Made by a program: the position numbers and the translations under genes
Part shown: positions 9,146-20,487 of the stretch, piece by piece
How positions within the stretch are numbered: position 1 is the stretch's first letter
How the letters are laid out: each line of letters begins with the position of its first letter
The notes under the pieces: generated by a model
Database searches by the model: none
Seen by the model: the letters and a program-made list of their open reading frames with translations, nothing else
What the model was told of the DNA's origin: nothing
Source: Adiantum capillus-veneris
Lineage: Eukaryota > Streptophyta > Polypodiopsida > Polypodiales > Pteridaceae
DNA: 64,000 nt
Direction of reading: 5' to 3'
Assembly: GCA_014529385.2 (NCBI GenBank)
Contig: CM043942.1
Location: 8,372,001-8,436,000, forward strand

Positions 9146-11984
9146 ATGGCAACCTGGAATTGTAATGGGTCACTCCGTCTTGATGTAGGGGCCTTTGAGG
9201 ATAGCTTCACGGGGAGAGACATCATTTTCTACTCTGAGACGCATCAAGCACCAGGGCAATCCATGCCACAGGTGAGCGGATATAGATGGGAGACAGCCTG
9301 CAGACAGGAGACCAGATCGGAGCATCGAGGACGGGGCTCAATGGGAGTGGCAAGTCTACTCAGGGAGGAATTGCAGCCAATGATATATATAGCACGCAAG
9401 GATGAACAGGCTAGGTACATGTGGGTGAGGCTCAGGGCAGAGACGGGCAGATACCTCTACATTTGCTATTTGTTACTTTCCTCCTAGTATGTCAGTATAT
9501 GCATTACCTAGAGGACAATCCCCCTTTGGTATTTTGGATAATGACATATGGGAGTTTTTTAAGGATGGTGATATTATCATACTAGGGGATTTCAATGCTA
9601 GGACTGCCCACCACCAAACAATATTTTATGATACTTCCGAAGAGATGCTTGGGGAGCTAGACGTCACAGAGATGGGTCTATCCAGACTATCACAAGATGA
9701 GGAATACACTGAATATGGCAGATACTTGATAGATATGGGAACCTCACACAGATTGGCCATTGTGAATGGCCTACAAAGATTTTCGACAGCTGAGGTTTTA
9801 CTTGCTTTCCACACCGACATGGTGCCAGCACAGTGGATTATGTTATGGCCCATCCAGGTTTCATTCCTTTCTTTCAGGATATCATGGTGGGCACTAGACC
9901 AATTGGAGTAGCAGTTGATCATGCTATCGTGTCTTTCACCCTGACCTTTCAGTTCAGCACAGCTCCACTAGGAGAGGTCTTACTGAGGTTTTACTTGCTT
10001 TCCACACCGACATGGTGCCAGCACAGTGGATTATGTTATGGCCCATCCAGGTCTCATTCCTTTCTTTCAGGATATCATGGTAGGCACTAGGCCAGTTGGA
10101 GTAGCAGTTGATCATGCTATCGTGTCTTTCACCCTAGCCTTTCAGTTCAGCACAGCTCCATTAGGAGAGGTCCCCACGCACACTCGGTATACCTTCATGA
10201 GGGAGACAGATTCTGTGTATATGGATGAGATATACAGGCAGCTATGCACCCAGGAGCCGGGACGGCCACTAGATGAACTCACTCAGGTATTGACAGAGAC
10301 GCTCCATGATGCAGCATCAGAGGCATACCCCCACAGCCAGCCCACACGGAGACGATCTGGGAACATGCCCCAAAACAGTTGGTATGATGAGGAGTGCAGA
10401 GAGACGAGGATCAAACTACAGAGGGAAGTGCTCACGGGTATTACCACACATAGACAGTCACGGATTATCTTTCACCGCCTAGTGCGACGAAAGAAAAGGG
10501 CCTATCTATCTCAGCTAGAGCGGGATCTATACCAGCTATTTATAAGTCAGGACTCAGGCGAAGCATGGAGGCTATTCCACGAGCATTCACCACCGCCCGC
10601 GGTCACCTCCACTGAGACATGGGGGGAATATGCCACATCGCTCTACATAGGGCAAACACCTTTGCCGGACCCATTAGAGACATGCCCAGAGATATGTTCT
10701 TTCTTTACTGCCGAGAGGGTAAGGAAAGCCATCGACAGGATGAAGACAAGGAGAGCACAGGATCATGATGGTCCGGTAGCAGAGCACTTTATCCATGCCA
10801 GGGATATGCTTGCAGAGCTCCTGGCTATGATGTTTAATCGAGCCATGTATGAAGGCTTCCCGGAGACTTGGAGTATGTCTACGATTGTGCCTATTTTCAA
10901 GTCAGGAGATCCCATGATTCCCGCGAATTATCGCACCATCATGGTTGGCCACACATTAGCTAGGTTGTATGCATCCGTTCTTGAGCAGGAGCTGAGTAGA
11001 TGGGCAGAGCGAGAGGGAATAAGAGGACCAGGGCAAGCAGGTTTTAGGAGAGGTTTCTCCACTCTTGACCAGATTCTGACACTCAGAGCTATTATTGAGG
11101 AGGGTAGACACCATGGCAAGAGAATCTATTGTAGCTTTGTGGATTTCCGCAAAGCTTTTGACACAATGCCGAGAGCCAGACTTATACATAGACTACAGGA
11201 CATGGGTGTGCCTACAGATCTGATATGGGGTATTCTAACTCTATACAGGACAGTGATGGGACGGGTACGCACCACTGAGGGAATGTTTTACATGGTCCAC
11301 TCCACTATTGGAGTAAAGCAGGGATGCCCCCTATCCCTGACTCTTTTTGGGATATATGTGGATGAATTTTCAGACTATGTAGAGCGGCAGGGGGACAGGG
11401 GGGCTCAGCTAGCAGGGACATGGATTCCGCTGTTACTATATGCTGATGATATTGTGCTGATTTCAGACTCCCCAGAGGGGATGCAACGTCATTTGGATGC
11501 TCTGCATACATTTGCTCGTGATAGTGGATTGTCGGTCAATCGGGGGAAAACCAAGGTTATGGTGTTCAACACCACACCATAGTGGGTCAGGAGGTCGGCA
11601 CCCACATTTATGTATGGCCAGGAGACTGTGGAGTACACAGATGCATATACCTATCTTGGGGTAGTATTTAGTGGACCGGTGTTATCGCTAAGGAGAGCAT
11701 CAGAGACTAGACTGACGAGAGCATATGCAGCTCTGGGAGGACTGGAGAGGATGTGTTTGCAAGTTCAGTTTCAGGAACCGCGAACAAAGTTTGGCTCTTT
11801 GACACTCTAGTGACTCCAGCTATGCTCTATGGAGTTCAGGTATGGAGACCCTTAGTAGACCACCATGGGAGATCTGGCAACACAGATGGACGGAGATGTA
11901 TGGAGAGGCCTCTGGTCTCTATGATCGCTCGGATGATTCGGGCTAAGGCCTCAATACCACATGAGATTATCCGAGCAGAGCTAG

Positions 11985-12032
<48 letters not shown>

Positions 12033-12913
12033 TTGTAGTAGAGGCACTGACGAGATCAGCCTCCTTTATGCATGGTCTATGGGATCTCCCCAGAGACAAA
12101 TACGCTCGGCTTGCCCTGGAGTCATCTCGACAACTAGCTCTACAAGGCGATACAACATGTTGGTATGGACAGATGACATCATGGTTTCAGTCGCATGGTC
12201 TCAACATGGATAGATTACCTCCGCTTCAATACTCCTTGGATGCACCCTCACGGACCGAGATCACCAGGCTCATACGTTAGGATCTGATTCAGCTAAATAC
12301 TAGGAGCACATGGATACAGCCGACACAGGAATTGGGCACGAAGATGGCCTTCTACAGAGAGCACCTTCTCCAACTCACGGAGGACGGCTTTGTGACTAGG
12401 CCAGCATACATGGATACACACTTATCCCATGGGATAATATGCGCTAGTGGAGAGATACGCACATCCTCACATCAGCTCCGGATCGAGACTGACCGATTTC
12501 GAGGAGTGCCGGCAGGAGCAAGGATATGTCACCTATGTAACTTCGAGCCAGAGACAGAGTTGCACTACATATGTCACTGCCTGGCATACTATGAGATACA
12601 TGGCCGCTTTCACTGCCTGTTCAGAGATGGGTTCGGACCTTTTTCTAGAGTCATAAGATACAAGGATCGAAAGTGTCTCAAATTGTTCCTGCTAGAGCTG
12701 CGCAGACTTAGGGAGAGCTTGCTGAGGACATCAGGGGAAAGACAGTCTCAGAGACGAATCACAAAGTTCTTTACACCAGACAGAGGAGAGCCAACGGAGC
12801 AGTCATTACAGAAAATCTCAGAGCCTACTCCTACTAGAGGTACACTGCTTGACAGAGCCAGTGAACTTGGCAGATCCAGACGTCCACGACCTCGGGGGGT
12901 CTCCCACTACTGA
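9146..12913 (+). pseudogene. LINE ORF2 (copy C): APE endonuclease, RT, C-terminal zinc knuckle
   Basis: ORF2 starts MATWNCNG, with the endonuclease Asn and then the metal-binding Glu in YSETH. A frameshift and stop follow near 9485, then GDFNAR at 9585-9602. A 193-bp tandem duplication (9791-9983 and 9984-10176) breaks the endonuclease before its VAVDHAIVSF motif. From 10026 a 518-codon frame carries RT motifs (NYRTIMVGH, QAGFRRGFS, FVDFRKAFD, GVKQGCPLS, YADD at 11439-11450). It ends at a TAG at 11581, where copy A has CAG. After a shift near 11770 and a 48-base poly(C) run (11985-12032), the last frame (12332-12913) ends with an intact CX2CX8HX4C knuckle at 12527-12580. The endonuclease would nick the target and the RT would prime from it. 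Confidence 0.9.
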
Positions 12914-13262
12914 CGAAGGTTGCAACAGAAGATACAGATCACTCTAGCTCGACATGCAAGATGCCCAACCAGAGTTCTGACCATGGAGGAGGTCGATGAG
13001 ATCCGACAGCGACCGATGAGAGATTTCATATGAACCCACAAACACCCCCTCCCCCCCCCCCCCCCCCCTCCCCCCCTTATTTCCTTTCTCCTTAGTGTTC
13101 TCGTGTTAGTGATAGCGTTAGCTCTTTGTAACTTGGTAACTTTGTAATTTCCGTACTCAGACATGGTATCAGATTCACCAATTGTAACTTTTTGGTCTCA
13201 TAGGTCATTTTGGCCTTTTGAAGACGTTAATGTAACATTTCATTTCATTTCATTTCTCTCTC
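12914..13262 (+). mobile_element. 3' UTR and tail of LINE copy C
   Basis: After the ORF2 stop comes a C-rich patch (13044-13076), then the family tail: hairpin AGGTCA-TTT-TGGCCT at 13202-13216, GAAGACGTTAATG, several ATTTC units and a short (TC)n. Copy D begins a few bases later. Confidence 0.8.
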
Positions 13263-13267
13263 CCAGG

Positions 13268-14302
13268 CACATGGGTTCAGATTGCCCCCCTTCTAGTACT
13301 CATTGGATGCACCCTCTCTGACTCTTACACAATCCGAGACCACCAGGCTCATCCGCCAAGACCTAACTCAGCTAGACACCAGGAGGACATGGGTACAGCC
13401 AGCACAAGAGCTGGGCACGAAGATGGCTTTCTACAGAGAGCATCTTCTCCAGCTTATGACGGACGGTTTTGTGACGAGGCCCAGATAGATGGACACCCAC
13501 TTGTCTCATGGGATACGGTGTGCTATTGGCCATATACTAACATCTTCACACCAACTGCGGATCGAGACTAGGAGATACAACGGAGAGTGCCAGCAGAGGC
13601 CAGGACATGCACCCTGTGTGACATAGAGCCTGAGACAGAGTTACACTACACATGCCACTGCCCCGTCTACTACGAGATACGAGGCCGCTTCTACTGCTTG
13701 TTCAGAGAGGGCTTTGGACCACTCTCTAGAATCATGAGATACGAGGATCAGAGATGCCTGGGTTTGTTTCTGCTCGAGCTGTGCAAACACAGAGAAAGCC
13801 TGATGAGAGGAGAGGCTAGCCAGTCTCAGAGATACATCACAGACTTCTTTAGAGCAGATATTGGACACCCAGAGGAGCTACTACCACAGCAAATCTTGTC
13901 GCCTCACACCAGAGGCACACTGATCGATCGAGCGACAAAGCTGGGGAGATCCAGACGCCCACGACTGCGGAGGACTACACAGCATCGAGGGAGGCTACAT
14001 TAGAGGATTCGGATCACTTTGGCCCGGCATGCACGATGCCCGGTCAGACTACTGTCCATGGAGGAGATTGATGAGATCCGCCAGTGACCGATACTGGATT
14101 TCTTGTGACTTGTGATTTAGCTATCCCAGCTAGCTGCTTAGTTCGCACCCACCAGTTTAGGATCCCATAGTACTTTTATTTTATCATTTTGTCATTTCAT
14201 TTTGTTACTCTGACTCTGTATCAGATTCAGCACATTGTAACGCTCTAGTCTCATAGGTCATTTTGGCCTTTTGAAGACGTTAATATAACATTTCATTTCA
14301 TT

Positions 14303-14326
<24 letters not shown>
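13268..14326 (+). pseudogene. LINE copy D: 3' end of ORF2, 3' UTR and tail
   Basis: A 5'-truncated copy that joins (TC)n directly to the ORF2 C-terminus, matching copy C from about 12196. The frame 13587-14003 has an intact CX2CX8HX4C zinc knuckle (CTLCDIEPETELHYTCHC), then YYEIRGRF and the conserved RGTLIDRA and GRSRRPR tail. A frameshift lies near 13570. The 3' UTR ends with hairpin 14255-14269, GAAGACGTTAATAT, ATTTC repeats and (TC)n to about 14326. Confidence 0.85.
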
Positions 14327-14336
<10 letters not shown>

Positions 14337-15526
14337 CGCGATCCTGGGCGTTGTGTGCTTGGTGGTAGGTCCTGGTAGTGCCATGTCAGCGAGTTGTGAC
14401 AGTGTGCACTGTGTGTGCGAGTCTGGGGATTGTGTGACATGTGTCTTGCTATCTTCAGTGGTTCATCTGCCCTATGAACTACTTTATATTGCAACTATTT
14501 TGCCTAACTTAACCTTTTCGTGCCACGCTTCTTTATATAGTAGTGTCCCGGCATCTCTAGAGTCATATCATAAACTAATTGCAAAATCTTTGCATGCACT
14601 TGTGTGTGTATATTTGGGCACTAATGACATTAAAGGGATGTGATAGTATTTAGTCAATACTGTGCATGATGGAGCTATAGTTATACTATCTTGTGGATGA
14701 GTGCCAAGGGTCTATACCTTGTGTTTTGCTTCAAAGCTGAATCTGGGCTTATCCTGGATGTGTGGCTCCCATGCCTAAAGACTCCAGTGTCTTTTTCTGT
14801 ACATTAATAATTGTTTCCTTGCATGTTTCAGGGTCGAGGCTCAAAAGCCTCCATTTATGTTCAATCACTGCGAGGAGATCCATTCCGGGTAATGATTTTC
14901 TTCATGTTTTCTTTGCAGAAAATGGCTGGGCAGAAATGAATGTGATTAGCTAATGGAGTTTTTTTAAAATTTCCCATCAGGATTTTCACTTGAGTGTGCT
15001 TGCGGCTTACTTCCTCCCTCATCCGAAGTCTGAAATTTTGAAGGTTTGCCTCTTCTGACAAGCGCTTGTTAGCATAGATTTTCGCAAGGATTACTTCGAC
15101 CCTGACTGTCAGAATGGGTTTCTCAGAATGGTTGCTTTGAACACTTAAATGATTGCAAGGACCTCTTTTTTATCAAGTTGGTTGTACTAGTCTATAGAAG
15201 GAACCTTTTTTTGTGTGGCTTGGCTTGTCAAGCATAAGTGGCTGTATCGATTGAATGCATAGAAATGATAATCTCTCTCTTATTGTTGTCTGCCAGATAA
15301 ATCTTCTGGCAAGCAACATCCACAAGAAGAGCAGCGACATTGATTCACAACAGAAGCTTCCAGCAGGTATGGGAGCATAAGACCAGGAGCAGCTTTTTGC
15401 AGAACGGGCCTCTGGCCTCCTCTGAGCTAAAGTAGGCATTAACCCACGACCCCATTTTGCCATGTAAAGGAAGCATAGTTTCCATTTTGCTAAACGACGC
15501 GTCATTTTTTGGGTGAGGGCTCTCTG

Positions 15527-15569
<43 letters not shown>

Positions 15570-15651
15570 GTCCGGAGGACGGGTCATGCACCCACATTTT
15601 GTTTTGGTTAATGAATCTTTTCGCGTTGTCGTTGGCTTTTGTATTCACTTT
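14327..15651. other. Non-repeat stretch with two possible host exon fragments
   Basis: No transposon protein is recognisable here. Two short blocks look like exons: about 14833-14888 (after a CAG acceptor, before GGTAATG; reads GRGSKASIYVQSLRGDPF) and about 15292-15367 (after CTGCCAG, before GGTATGG; reads INLLASNIHKKSSDIDSQQK). I do not recognise the protein and cannot join the blocks into a gene, so a captured or decayed fragment is possible. A (CT)n tract is at 15534-15567. Confidence 0.3.
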
Positions 15652-16029
15652 TGGCCTTAGTATCTGAGCTCATGACTGCATTGATGCATACATTGTGTTT
15701 GTGATTGGTCTGCCAAAAGGGAAAATTTGGGCTTGCGCGATGTTCATTCTTTTTGCTGTCAAAAAATAGGAACTTTTTTTTTTTTTGGGGGGTCTTTTGG
15801 CCTGCTTTATTCTGTATGATATTCCTATTGGATGATAAATCAAAGCATCTTTGTCATGGTTCTTCAAAACCATCATAACTTGGTAGTGCATTTTTACTAA
15901 AGATTTATAGACTGTTAGATAAAAATTAAAATGGTTTTACTTTTACATTACACATTAAATATTAATCGAAGCTTCAAGATTAATGTCAACAAATAATCGG
16001 TGTAAATATTAAATTGACAATGAAAGTGA

Positions 16030-16081
<52 letters not shown>

Positions 16082-16152
16082 CAGGTCTTGAGTTCAACTC
16101 GTCGTCGGCTAGATCTTTAAGGTCTCTTGCGATAGTTTCCTACTACATTTAA

Positions 16153-16228
<76 letters not shown>

Positions 16229-16479
16229 CACCAGACACTATCTTCACAAATAGGATAGAGGATAAAGCTTTCTGTCATAGAATACTTCCAAAAAAGTATA
16301 GTATGCTTCTCTTTGTTGTAAAAACGCTTAAAACATTTAACATCATATAAAAAGTCATCATTTGAACTTGGGCAAAGAAAATTTACTCCTTCCACAGTCC
16401 TTGCTTTTCAAGGCCAAAAATCCATCATTTATCCACGATTCAAGAAGGGAATTTGTTTTGTAGGAATTGGGTCAAGTAG
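15652..16479. repeat. Duplicated segment, copy 1 (left part)
   Basis: This segment recurs at 26847-27681 with high similarity, from the GGCC(T/C)TAGTATCT start to GGGTCAAGTAG. It includes (CT)n and (CA)n microsatellites at 16032-16077 and 16158-16227. No conserved protein frame is present in either copy. It may be part of an unclassified mobile element or a small segmental duplication. Confidence 0.75.
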
Positions 16480-17169
16480 GCCGTACCAATTTTGGAAAAG
16501 GGGTTTGTTAAGTAGAATCTTTTCTCTTTGAAGGAAAAAAAAGAGGGGAAACGGCACTTTGGGGTTTTTTTGGATGATACGATATACCCCTCTAATTTGT
16601 GGATATTCCCAAAATATCCCTAAAATTTCAAAAATTCCCTCTCTCTCTCTCACGCACGCGTGCATCTCATCTGCCTTGGTATCTATGGTGGGCTCTGAGC
16701 GGATGCGAATAGAGAGGGAGTTGGTGTTTGTGAAACCAAAGGCAGACGGATAGAGAGGCGATGATGCAAGCACGACCAAGGAGCTAGGAAGGGAGAGAGC
16801 TTGTCATGGCGATGGAGTGAAGCTCTGCATTATGGGATAGAGCTTGTCATGGCGATCATAGAGCTTGTCAGGGGATGCAGACATGGGGAAATGAGAGCTT
16901 GTCATGGTGATGGAGTGAAGCTCTGCAGGAGAATGATAGCAACATCAGATATCAAGTTTTGTTTCAAAATTTCCACATTCTTGCAGCAGCTCGAGCCGGT
17001 GGTACAAACGAGGCAATGGCAAGGGGGACGTGTTTTGCTTGTTGCAACTGTTTGTCGTCGCCATGGGAGCAGGGCATGATGGGGGATGCGTGAGAACATG
17101 GGAAAATCGATGGGCTTTGCGATTGAGGGAATCTTGAGGCCTAATTAATTAAAAGGTGGAGAAATAGAC
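16480..17169. mobile_element. About 690-bp insertion in duplicated segment, CAAGTAG repeat at both sides
   Basis: Present in copy 1 of the duplicated segment but absent from copy 2, where the same site reads straight through (27675-27690). CAAGTAG occurs at both edges (16473-16479 and 17170-17176), which suggests a 7-bp target duplication. The insert has a GAGCTTGTCATGGCGATG motif repeated several times between 16795 and 16925. I see no clear terminal inverted repeats or coding sequence, so the class is unknown. Confidence 0.5.
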
Positions 17170-17203
17170 CAAGTAGTAGGAGAGAAATATTACATATTTG
17201 CTT

Positions 17204-17321
17204 CACTCGTACATTAACCATATATACAATCATTTAAAAAACAGATAGCTTTGGTCCTTGTGGGTTTGCTGATTGCTTGTATTTTCACTTGTGTGAGAAT
17301 CACAAAAATATTCAGATTAGA

Positions 17322-17408
<87 letters not shown>

Positions 17409-17603
17409 GAAAAGAATGTAAGGACTAATCACAATGAACCTTCAAGATATATCTAAAGAATGTAAGGACCTTTCGAGATATCATGCACTCGTACATTAAC
17501 CATATATACAATCATTTAAAAAACAGATAGCTTTGGTCCTTGTGGGTTTGCTGATTGCTTGTATTTTCACTTGTGTGAGAATCACAAAAATATTCAGATT
17601 AGA

Positions 17604-17636
<33 letters not shown>

Positions 17637-17735
17637 GGGGGGGGGGGGGGGGAGGAAAAGAATGTAAGGACTAATCACAATGAACCTCCAAGATATATCT
17701 AAAGAATGTAAGGACCTTTCGAGATATCATGCACT
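17204..17735. repeat. 282-bp tandem duplication with (TG)n-(AG)n / (TG)n-poly(G)
   Basis: The block beginning CTCGTACATTAACC at about 17204 starts again at about 17486. Unit 1 carries (TG)n followed by a long (AG)n. Unit 2 carries (TG)n, about seven AG units and an 18-base poly(G) run (17635-17652) in the same place. The same block occurs once at 27690-27925. Confidence 0.8.
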
Positions 17736-17786
17736 CTCGAGATCAGAGACAGTTGGGGCGCTACTTACTAGAGATACAAGGCCATA

Positions 17787-20450
17787 TAGATCAAACATTT
17801 GTTGATTTAGAGTAGGATATTGCTTATTTCAAAGGCAATGGTGATGGTATTGTACTAAGGGATATGAATGTTCACACAAAAACATTACAACATGATACAC
17901 AACAATTTGATATGCACAAACGATATGAAGGGAGTTGGAGGAAGTTTATTTGTATGATCGAATACGGATCATTGTGGAAAGATAATTTTACACGTGTAAT
18001 AGTACGGGTATGTCCATTGCTAATGATATGGAGTGGAACCAATGGATTTACATGTAGAAAACACAATGGGGATAGTGTGATTGACTATATGTTCCTGCCT
18101 AAAGCCATCACATATCGCATAAATAGTTTTACCCTTAGTCAATGGATCCCGGAATCAAACCATTTATGTATTGACCTTACATATGAAAAAACAACTAAGC
18201 ATGAAAATCTTAGTCAAAGTGAAGAGAAGTTATCTCTTTGTATGGATTTCAAAACGGTACCAATGTATATTGAAATGGTAGAGAAAAAGTTATGGATGAC
18301 AAAGCTCTAATAGGATGCATCATTGGAAACTAAATAGCAAGCTTTCAAGAAAGTAAATTGTTCTTGTGATAAAGAATTATTTGCCATAAAGCATGTCCAT
18401 GGTATTACGAAAGGTAGATCACACAAAATGTGGTTTGTTAAAGAGCGACAAGATGCTTGAAAGTCTTTGGAAAAGCTAGATGCAACTATGGATAAAAGTA
18501 AGTATCAAAGTTATTTGTGTGCATACAAGGAAATGATTTAAAACAAGAAAAGAAAAGGAAAAGGAAAAGTAAACAATCAATTTTTTCAACTAGAAGAAAA
18601 GACACGTGAATGTGGCAGATTTTTGAGAAACTTGAAGGGTAAGGGGGTTGAGTTTTGGTAACTTGAGTTTATGTATATGCACACGCATTGTAGGAAACTA
18701 TATGAACTAAATCTTGAAAAGATAAAATTTTTATGATTCACTCTCATGTATACCCTCTTTTTTTAGTATTGAGGATGTGCGTGGCAAGCTCGAAAAGTTG
18801 GGCACTCGCAAAACTGGAGATCTTCAAGATGATTAAATGGATGGGAGATTTATCACATGATTAGATGCATGATTTGTCAAACCTTGCACTTCAACATGAT
18901 ATGCCTTGTGATTGGGGCACTAATTGGGTCAAGCCTTTGTTTAAAGGTGGGGATGTAATGAATGCAAACAACTATCGGACTGTAATGATTGGACACATCA
19001 TGGAGATAAAATTGAGTGATTGAGTTGAAAAGAATGACAAGCATGCAAAAACACAAGTAGATTTCATCAACGCTTCATGCTCTTATGGAGAAGGTTCGGT
19101 TGAAAGGCAAACAATTGTATTGTTGCTTTATGGACTTCAAGAAAGCCTTTAATTTCACGTAACTATGTGTGGAGAAGGATGGAAAAACTCCAAGTACCAA
19201 GTGAGTTTATGCTTGTGGTTTAGAAATCTATGAGAAGGTGATATGTCAATTGCGCATTGAAGGAGGAATTTATAAAATTTTTGCAAGCACTATTATATTA
19301 AACAAGGATGTCCGTTGTGACCAACTCTCTTTGGTCTATGCATTGATCAATGGGAACAAATGATACTTGACTTTATGCAACAAGAAGGCCTTGAAGATGT
19401 TACTATGTGCAATGCAGTAAATCGTGCTTTTGTTGTATGCGGATGATGTAGTGCTTCTATCACACACTTTAGATGATGCACAAAAGCTTAAGGTTGTTCT
19501 TGAGAACTTTCACTTGCATAGTGGGTGGATTGTGAATGAATCCAAAACAAAGGCAATGCTTGTGAAAATCAATTATAAGGAGACGCCATGCATTGTGTAC
19601 AACAAGGAGACACTTAAAGTTGTTGAGAGCTTCAAGTACCTTGGCCTTGAGGTTCCGATTAACCATGAGTGGCATGAATGTGCTATGCATCTTTTGGAAG
19701 CTAGGAAGAGAGCCCGCTGTGCATTTGAGAACATGTGTAGTGCTGGGTGTGCCAAATATTGGATTCTCAAGTATCTTTTTGACACATTATCCGTGACACT
19801 GGTTCTTCTTTATGATGGAGTTGAAGTGTCGGGCAAGAGCATCTCAAATTCTACTTGAAAAGAGTGTGAGAATGTTCAAAAGCATTTTCTTACAAACTTT
19901 CTCCAAGTTAAGACACAAACACCATATATGCTTCTTGTTCTTGAGTCGGGATTTCTTCTGATTGAGGTTATGGGCATGGAAAGGGTTGTGGCGTACATGA
20001 TAAAGATGTGTAAAAACCCCCCACATCAAGGGACACATTACACTTGCCCCAAGTGAATGAAGTTTTTCTACAACAACAATGTATTATGGCTAAGGAGGAC
20101 TCCGGTGGTTCACGCTTCATACATTACACCACTCATTTTTCCCCCAATTACAAAACCATGTTCTCCGTAGAAAGAGGAAATCATACTCACCCTTATATGG
20201 TTGAGCCTATTCCCTTGTCGGTGATACGGGCTATTGTAGCCATTCGACTTAGCTCTCCCTTCGATGTAAGACAAGCTGTTGGGGAAATGGAGAAAGGCAA
20301 ATTGATCATGCACATTATGCTCATTGCAAGTTTGAGAGTCCAATACCATACACTACTAGAGTGCTCAACGTTTTCTCACATCCAAACTTGTTTCCTTCAC
20401 ATTTTCTACCGAGTAGGTAATGTCGCCCACTGAGTAAGAGTATGGATCAC
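17787..20450 (+). pseudogene. LINE copy F: diverged family, endonuclease and RT remnants
   Basis: A second, more AT-rich LINE family. The endonuclease part is at about 17850-18310 (LRDMNVHTK at the GDFNA position; IDYMFLP near the end). RT motifs are spread over several frames from 18900: NYRTVMIGH, MDFKKAFN, KQGCPL...TLFGLCID, and LLLYADDVVLL at 19424. The frame 19424-19858 continues through SFKYLGLEV to a C-terminal region that ends after stops near 20040. Order and motifs match the ORF2 of copy C, but sequence similarity is low. There are many stops, and no family tail hairpin is seen at its end. Confidence 0.8.
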
Positions 20451-20487
20451 GGCCAATAGCTCTTTCTCATAAATCTGTGCTGTCAAC

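Noticed and set aside
20044-20433. 129-codon + frame after the LINE F RT
   Set aside because: Other frames here give the expected LINE C-terminal residues with stops; this frame has no motif.
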